From Anaerolineaceae bacterium UBA4799 (lineage in GTDB: Bacteria > Chloroflexota > Anaerolineae > Anaerolineales > Anaerolineaceae): a stretch of DNA of 5,215 nt. Location of the stretch: contig DHGL01000010.1 in the NCBI GenBank assembly GCA_002402725.1, positions 1 to 5,215 of the forward strand. Direction: 5' to 3'. How positions within the stretch are numbered: position 1 is the first letter of the stretch; every line of letters begins with the position of its first letter. This document shows, one piece after another, positions 4,542 through 5,215 of this stretch. The notes under the pieces were generated by a model. That model searched no databases and was not told the origin of the DNA. It was given only the letters and a program-made list of their open reading frames with translations. The position numbers and the translations under genes were made by a program.

Positions 4542-5215
4542 ATGATGGTCAATAAGGGTAGAGTATTTTTGACTATATCGCTGGTGCTGCTGTTAGTGGT
4601 GGGGTTTTTAGCGCCGGCGCAGGTAAGCGGAGAAGCGGCGGGCGGGGCGGTAGCGAGCCGGCTGGAGAGCGAAGGAAGCGCCGGGGTGACGTTCACGGTG
4701 ACGGTACCGGAGGAAGAGCTGGTGCTGGAGGAAGTGACGGAGAACGGGAAAGCCTACACGCGGGTAACGCTGCCCGGTTGGGCGCAGACGACGCAGGCAG
4801 GAGCGCCGGCGCTGCCGATGGTGTTGGAACAGACAGGCGCGCCGGTAGGGGCTGAGGTGGAGTTATACGTGGTGCCCGGCAAGGCGCGGGTGCAGAAGTT
4901 GAGCGCGCCGGTGCTACCGGTGGTGACGCAGAAGGCGGAACTGCTGCCGCCGGTGGAAGGGGAACCGCTGCTACCGGAAGTGGTGTATGTGGTGGAAGAG
5001 GACGCGGCGGTGTACGGAGGAGGGGAGTACCCGGGGTCGCTGGCGATGGTGGTGAATGATGGCATGGTGAGGGAGCAGCGGGTGCTGGGGGTGGTGGTGT
5101 ACCCGGTGCAGTACAACGCGCAGCAGCGAGAGTTGACGGTGTACGAGACGTTGGAAGTGGAGGTAAGGTTCATTGGGGGAGAGGTGAGCGGGGGAGCGGT
5201 GGAGGAATCCGCGGC
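4542..5215 (+). CDS. Secreted C25 (gingipain-like) peptidase, N-terminal part; 3' truncated by window
   Basis: This frame stays open to the window end (224 full codons). It starts with a typical Sec signal peptide: basic N-region (NKGR, residues 4-7), hydrophobic core (8-23) and a likely cleavage site after Ala24-Pro-Ala26. Residues about 50-210 look like the gingipain propeptide family: 'ENGKAYTRVTLPGWAQTTQ' then GAPALPMV (87-94), followed by 'GAEVELYVVPGKARV' and a tyrosine/valine-rich beta segment with VYPVQYN. In that family the propeptide keeps a secreted cysteine peptidase inactive and is followed by a C25 catalytic domain with His and Cys residues, which would lie beyond this window. 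GGAGG (4535-4539) is 2 bases before ATG 4542 and 5 before a second ATG at 4545, so the latter may be the real start. Codons here end in G far more often than in the neighbouring genes. Other proteins carrying this propeptide without a peptidase domain cannot be excluded. Confidence 0.88.
   Translation, partial: MMVNKGRVFLTISLVLLLVVGFLAPAQVSGEAAGGAVASRLESEGSAGVTFTVTVPEEELVLEEVTENGKAYTRVTLPGWAQTTQAGAPALPMVLEQTGAPVGAEVELYVVPGKARVQKLSAPVLPVVTQKAELLPPVEGEPLLPEVVYVVEEDAAVYGGGEYPGSLAMVVNDGMVREQRVLGVVVYPVQYNAQQRELTVYETLEVEVRFIGGEVSGGAVEESA

Noticed and set aside
4454..4696. 80-residue frame on the - strand before and within the C25-like gene
   Set aside because: It overlaps the signal-peptide region of a well-supported + strand gene, shows no recognisable domain and has low-complexity Pro/Ser/Thr and Lys runs.
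4754..5173. 139-residue Ser/Thr-rich frame on the - strand
   Set aside because: It is the antisense of the C25-like gene. The G-ending codon bias there removes stops from the opposite strand and yields a low-complexity Ser/Thr/Gly product. The + strand frame has a signal peptide and a recognisable propeptide.

Overview
The window reads as bacterial accessory DNA. Its most interesting part is a compact gene set (about 1497-4186) that looks like a small RiPP (ribosomally made, post-translationally modified peptide) locus. It lies between two genes for large exported proteins, both cut by the window edges. The flanking proteins suggest an anaerobic, sediment or sludge type bacterium, and Chloroflexota (Anaerolineae-like) is my best guess. 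The reasons are a DUF11 plus GEVED-type surface protein ending in a 'WETATEVDNLGF' domain, and a gingipain-type (C25) propeptide behind a signal peptide. This taxonomic call is an inference and is only moderately secure.

Layout, all on the + strand. 1-1272 is the C-terminal part of a surface protein (DUF11-like repeat, GEVED domain, C-terminal beta domain). 1273-1594 is a regulatory gap with a long hairpin (1333-1373), a near-perfect 20-bp palindrome (1497-1516) and a consensus -10 box (1541-1546). 1595-1888 encodes a PqqD-like RiPP recognition protein. It overlaps by one base the radical SAM/SPASM maturase at 1888-2976. Fourteen bases later, a 50-residue ORF (2991-3143) has the look of a precursor peptide: a YxxP leader motif and a Cys/Ser/Thr-rich C-terminal half with three cysteines. 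A clear intrinsic terminator (3217-3250) follows, and then an HPr-kinase-like P-loop protein (3287-4186, TTG start). A 355-base gap leads to the 5' part of a secreted C25-peptidase-like gene (4542 to the window end).

Working model (inference): the PqqD-like protein binds the precursor leader and presents the peptide to the radical SAM enzyme, which installs a crosslink or other radical-derived change in the core. The HprK-like protein may then phosphorylate the peptide or act as a nucleotide-dependent partner. Expression looks layered. An operator-like palindrome controls the operon promoter, a second possible promoter at the end of the radical SAM gene would boost the precursor, and the terminator would limit read-through into the kinase-like gene. 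No exporter, leader peptidase, lasso cyclase, HPr gene or PQQ gene is visible, so the final product and its route out of the cell are unknown.
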